Part shown: positions 59,571 through 64,000 of the stretch, in pieces | How the letters are laid out: every line of letters starts with the position of its first letter | Numbering within the stretch: the stretch's first letter is position 1 | Assembly: GCA_038380795.1 (NCBI GenBank) | Contig: CM076270.1 | Location: 16,713,001-16,777,000 of the forward strand | DNA length: 64,000 nucleotides | Direction of reading: 5' to 3' | Origin: Pyrocephalus nanus | Lineage: Eukaryota > Chordata > Aves > Passeriformes > Tyrannidae | The notes under the pieces: model-generated | Seen by the model: only the letters and a program-made list of their open reading frames with translations | What the model was told of the DNA's origin: nothing | Databases searched by the model: none | Translations under genes and position numbers: made by a program

Positions 59571-62500
59571 TGAAATTCCACATATGGGATAGGAGAGGTA
59601 ATAATCTTTATTTTTAAAAAAGTTGTGTGCAAAATTTAGGTATGCTGCTCACTTAGCTAGGAACAAGTCATACATACCCCCATTCACTCTTTAATGAGGT
59701 CATGCCTTCTAACTAGAGAGCTATTGAAGAAAAAAACTCAAAATATATCAGAACAAAGCTGACAACATATGTTGTATTTAGGCAGTCCCATTTTACACAC
59801 TCTGTCCTGATTTTATTTGATTAATTATCTCTTCTTTCTTTCTCTCTGTTAATGTTCCAATAACAAAACATTTCACTGAATAAAATGACAAAGGAAGTCT
59901 ATGCTTAAATTCACAAATTAGTGTTTACTCTCCAACTGTGATCTGAGTCATCATCTAAATAATGTGGGTGAAACACCTATTTCAAGAGCTGGCAGGATTT
60001 CTCCTTTGCTTTGTGAGGGTGTATTTCAGTGTTTTTAGCAGAAATACACATAGAATCTGTCAATAGCAGTAAACTCTCTAATCCTGTGCTTCCCATCTCC
60101 TTGTGGGGAACCAAATCCTCCTTTCTCAGCTGCAGAGCTTAGGGGTTATGTTTATAATGATAAACAGAACATTGGTGTAGTTGCCAACGTTGCTTGTGCT
60201 GCCATGCCATGGAAAAAGGCTGGGATTTCCAGCAGGACAGGGAATTGAAATATTTAACTGAAGAAGCCAAGTGTAGCCTGCTTGTAGGAGCCAGAGACAG
60301 GAGATTAGCAGCAGTGAGGTTGGTGTTTAAATGGGAATTGTGAGGGACTGCACATCCTGGAATGCTCCCCACTTCTGAGAGCTGGTTCAAGTGCAGAAAG
60401 GATCCATTTCCCATATGTGCTGGCTGCAGGTTTAAAGCTGGGCATGCAAAAGCTGGATTAATTGCTTGGCAGGGTTTTTTACATCAGGCTTATTGACAGG
60501 AAATTAGTTGGAAGAATCTCTGGGAAACTTCAGGACAAACACTGAACTATTGGAAAAAGCAATGTTATGACATGTATCGCTTGTGACTGGCTAGAGGGTG
60601 GCTCCCCCAGCATGAGACTTCACACCGGGGCAACCTGAAACTGTACCTTGGTATGGAAGCAGAATTCCATGTGGAACTTGTATAAAATGTAATCTGCAGA
60701 TGTTTGAGGTTTAGACAGGAAAACATAACACAAATCAAATTCCTTGCTGTATTTCAAGGTATCTGGATAAGAACAAGAGGTGAAACTCCTCGTGTCTGTT
60801 GTCTCAGCAGAGGGAAAGGGATGCTCCAAGCAGTTCCTTACAAACCAAGGAATGTGAAAAGAGCTGTATGGACACACACATAACCTCTCTGAATGCTTCC
60901 TGCTGAGCAGTGGGTTCCCCTGAGGAAACCCAGAGTGCAGAGTTCCAGCAGCAGCTGCCTGGAGCCTCTCTCCTGGGAAAGGAGGAAAAGCACTTTTGGT
61001 GCTCTTCCTCGAAGTAGGGTGGGAAGATTTTTGTCTTTGCACGTTCTTGGAGCTCTGTGCAGGTCACCATTGTCAGTGTGAACACAAGTCAAGTCCAAGA
61101 AAGGATGCCTTCCAAGGGCATTAGTTACCTCAGGTTGATTATACTCTAACATATGGAATTTCACATCCCAAAACACTAAAAAGTTAGCCTCCAAGTATGG
61201 AATTAAAATCGCTGCTTTTTGAAGCTCTTCTCATGCCAGGTATTTTTTCAGAGCATAACTTGTAGCTGGCACAGAGAAGGCAAGGGGAGAAAATATGGTG
61301 ATGAAGTGGTTTGATTTCTTTCACAGCAGCACTCGGGGATCAAACTCTGACTTCTGTTAAACAGTGGTTTCGATTTTTTTCTTCTCAGCCTGCTGCACAT
61401 CAGGCAATCTTCTCAACTCCCATTTGTCTGTCAGACATATCACTTATCTTGGAACTCGTAGAAGGCTTGAGAGCTACCTTTTTTTTTTTATTTTTTTTTT
61501 GTGCTATAATTCTATTTCTAACACATTGTCTCACTTTTCAATTTGGAGTCATTTTCTTCTCCCTTCTGTAGGTGCTCTTCTCCCGGAGTTTGATGGTCAA
61601 ATTTTATAAGATATATCTCATCAGTGCTTGCCCTGTCTCCTCCTGCAGCGACTGCATCAGAGGAGCAGAGAAGGATGGATAATTGCCCATTGGACTCCAG
61701 TTAGTGAAGGTCAAGGTAGTCTCTGCCTGGCCTATCCTCTGCTTGTCATACAACTCTGCTATTACAGGGTTTATTCAAGCCTATGATCAGCTGAGTTTCA
61801 CTGAGATGGAACCTTCTGCTTCACTGAGTAGGTTTTTCTTGTGGCACCGTAGCCAGGCTTTGTCTACCCTTGATGGCATAGATTAAATGTCCACAGATTT
61901 TCTGTTCTGGAGCCGTTGTACTCTTAGTTCTTTGAGTTCTCATTTAGAGAAACTGGCTTAGGAAAAGAAAGAAAATAAAAGGCCCTTTTCAACCAAAGCC
62001 ATTCCATGATATAACCATCACTGAGTAAGTACATGGCTAAGGGTGAGTTTTGTCCTCACTTAAACTTTGATCTAACTAACTACACAAGTGTAGGGCAGGC
62101 TGGAAATGGTAGCAGTCTGTGCTTATGTGTAGGATTATTAAGTGCACTTAATAGCAATATTGTTCTGTCAAGATTATATTGGTCCTGCTACAAAGTTGTT
62201 CTCAAGTTTGCATAATAAACTAAGCTTTGCCTGGGTGGAAACTGGTTTGAAATTGAACCGTACTAGAGAATGTCTTGAGGCCTTGGAGAATTCCACACAT
62301 TCTAATAATGAATTTCATAAGCATTAATTCATGAAAGTTGTGTTTAATGTCTGTCTGGCCTTGGCCAAATCAAAGTCAAACCTTAGTCTTGCCTGTTTAA
62401 GCTAAAAGATCTCTGGGGAAGAGAATATAAACCACTCTCTGCATGTGCTTTTGAGGCTGCTTGAAAATTCTCTTTGATGCAAGTTTTAGCCTGGTCTCAA

Positions 62501-64000
62501 GAGTCTGCCTTCTGACTAGTTCAAAACCAACTTTGCTGCTTTTTTGAGGTTTTATAGTAAAGTGATAGAAAATCTGTTAGATTTTAGGTTAGAGAGGCTG
62601 TGCTAAGGAACTCAAATTTGTAGCACAAAGGCTGGGATGCTTCAAAAGGATAAGGGCCTGGGTCACCACCAGTCCTTCAGACCTTGGCAGAGAATTTTCT
62701 TTCCTCATACATTGATATTTGAGGAGTACTGAAATAGGTGGATTGGGTTAGAAAACCTTGAAAGTACTTTCAATGTCAAAATATCTGATACAATACCATG
62801 GGAGCTGGTGAACATTTGGGATGAGTTTTTATGGGACGTTCTGTGGGACTTCTGGTTTAGTCCTACTGACTCAAAGAGGGGACTTATTTTCTCTTTATTC
62901 AACTTAGAAAAGCAATTCTCTTTAAGAAAAGATTTGTCTTGAGTCTTGGCACTCCACAGGTTTCTACAGGTTGGGAGTGATCCTTGTGCAGGAAATCCTT
63001 AGCTGCTTTGGGGCAACACTTCTTGTAATGGGAATTTTGGTCTCAGAGTCCAACTTCAGCCCATGATTTCATGAAAATAGCTATTTCAGAAGCTGGTGGT
63101 TTGTTTCATAGCCGAAGAAAAATATTTTTGAAGAGTTTTTTTTAGGAAGGGCATACATCTACATCTGCCCTTCACCCTTCTGTCCCCTGGGCCTGCTGTT
63201 TGATTTTCCAGGGATGGGAAATGTATGATACTCAGTGTATGCATTGTTCCAGTAATCTTATATTGGAAACTATAAAGAAACACTTCAGCTGGTCCCTGGA
63301 GATGACAGAAGTAAGGACAAAAACTAAATGATTGTCTCTGCCTGTGTAGAACGTTTCTTGCTGCTTGAAGTCATCAAGATGGAACAAATTAAATTATGTG
63401 GGCTTTAGTGAAAGACAGCTTAGCTGTCTCCAAATACAAAACTCCTTCCTAATTAATGTGTTCAGAGCCTTTGTCAATGTGGAATGAGTATTTAGTTGGT
63501 TATAAAATCATATTGAAGAAGAGAAGCTGCAATGTTATATCTGTGCATTTGCTTCTGCTTAATTTGAGAATTTGGAGGTCTTGCATCCATTCAGAGCTAT
63601 TTCAGTGTTGAAAGTTTTTCCAGAAGAACAACTTAGAAAATGCTCCATCTCTGAACAGTTCATACTGCTTCTTCACACGGGATATCCTCTGGAGATGCAG
63701 TTTCTTTGAGAAGCGGAGAGAAATACATTCCCTGATTTTCAGCCGAAGGAAACAACTCCCTCTCTGGAACAAATCAGTGGTTCAAGGCTGAAATTGCTTG
63801 AAGATAATGCCTAAGAGTTTGTTAACCTCCTTGTTTTGGGGCTGTTAGACTTGAAAACAAGAGGGTCAGACGGAAAATAAACCAAGCTCCATGTCTGGCT
63901 TTTCTTTCAAAGGAACCTCTCTCTGGTAATGTGAGTGAACTGCCCACCACTAACAAGTTACTGACTCTTTTTTATGTACTCCACTGAGTGTGAAGTGACA
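59571..64000. other. Non-coding stretch to window end
   Basis: AT-leaning DNA with T11 and T10 runs at 61479-61489 and 61491-61500. Frames at 60620-61194 (minus, up to 140 codons) overlap in all three minus frames, which argues against coding. No exon, RNA gene or repeat copy is recognised. Confidence 0.45.

Noticed and set aside
1..64000. Search for a novel defence, mobile or CRISPR-like system
   Set aside because: No multi-gene cluster, repeat-spacer array, integrase or operon-like arrangement exists; the window is repeat-poor vertebrate non-coding DNA.

Overview
The window looks like vertebrate, almost certainly bird, nuclear DNA. The main evidence is four copies of the CR1 non-LTR retrotransposon. 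Three of them end in the family's characteristic 3' segment (a TTGGGCTTGATGATCT-type motif followed by a short ATTCTATGA-like tail). Bird-like genome style supports this: low repeat density (the recognised CR1 copies sum to about 2 kb, near 3% of the window), CpG depletion, moderate G+C judged by eye, and no dense gene packing. I cannot name the species or chromosome. Nothing prokaryotic, viral or plasmid-like was seen: no operons, rRNA, tRNA, CRISPR or phage modules.

Most of the window is non-coding, probably intronic or intergenic. The + strand carries many more long T runs than A runs and several T/G-rich tracts. That is the asymmetry usually seen on the sense strand of transcribed DNA, so a long intron or lncRNA read on the + strand is a reasonable guess, but only a guess.

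Layout. 1-6.3 kb: unremarkable, with one perfect 19-bp tandem duplication. 6.3-8.6 kb: the longest open frame (220 codons, minus, doubtful), a tight CpG cluster at 7.73 kb and an AT-rich block that reads like a conserved non-coding element. 8.6-20.9 kb: quiet DNA with a perfect hairpin (13.85 kb), a palindromic octamer-like site (16.37 kb), a GC-rich patch (17.4-17.7 kb) and AT-rich blocks. 20.9-27.5 kb: the repeat-rich part, with three CR1 copies, one of which keeps a recognisable piece of reverse transcriptase. 27.5-38 kb: non-coding with several enhancer-like AT-rich blocks and a possible MIR fragment. 38.4-40.6 kb: the best protein-coding candidate, two minus-strand exons with phase-compatible splice sites that would encode about 172 residues. 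I do not recognise the protein. 40.6-64 kb: T/G-rich low-complexity tracts, MIR-like fragments, two more enhancer-like AT blocks (50.4 and 51.9 kb), and a CR1 tail at 59.3 kb.

No gene can be named with confidence, and I see no convincing new biological system. The points most worth checking are the two-exon minus-strand candidate, the CpG cluster at 7.73 kb and the AT-rich candidate regulatory blocks.
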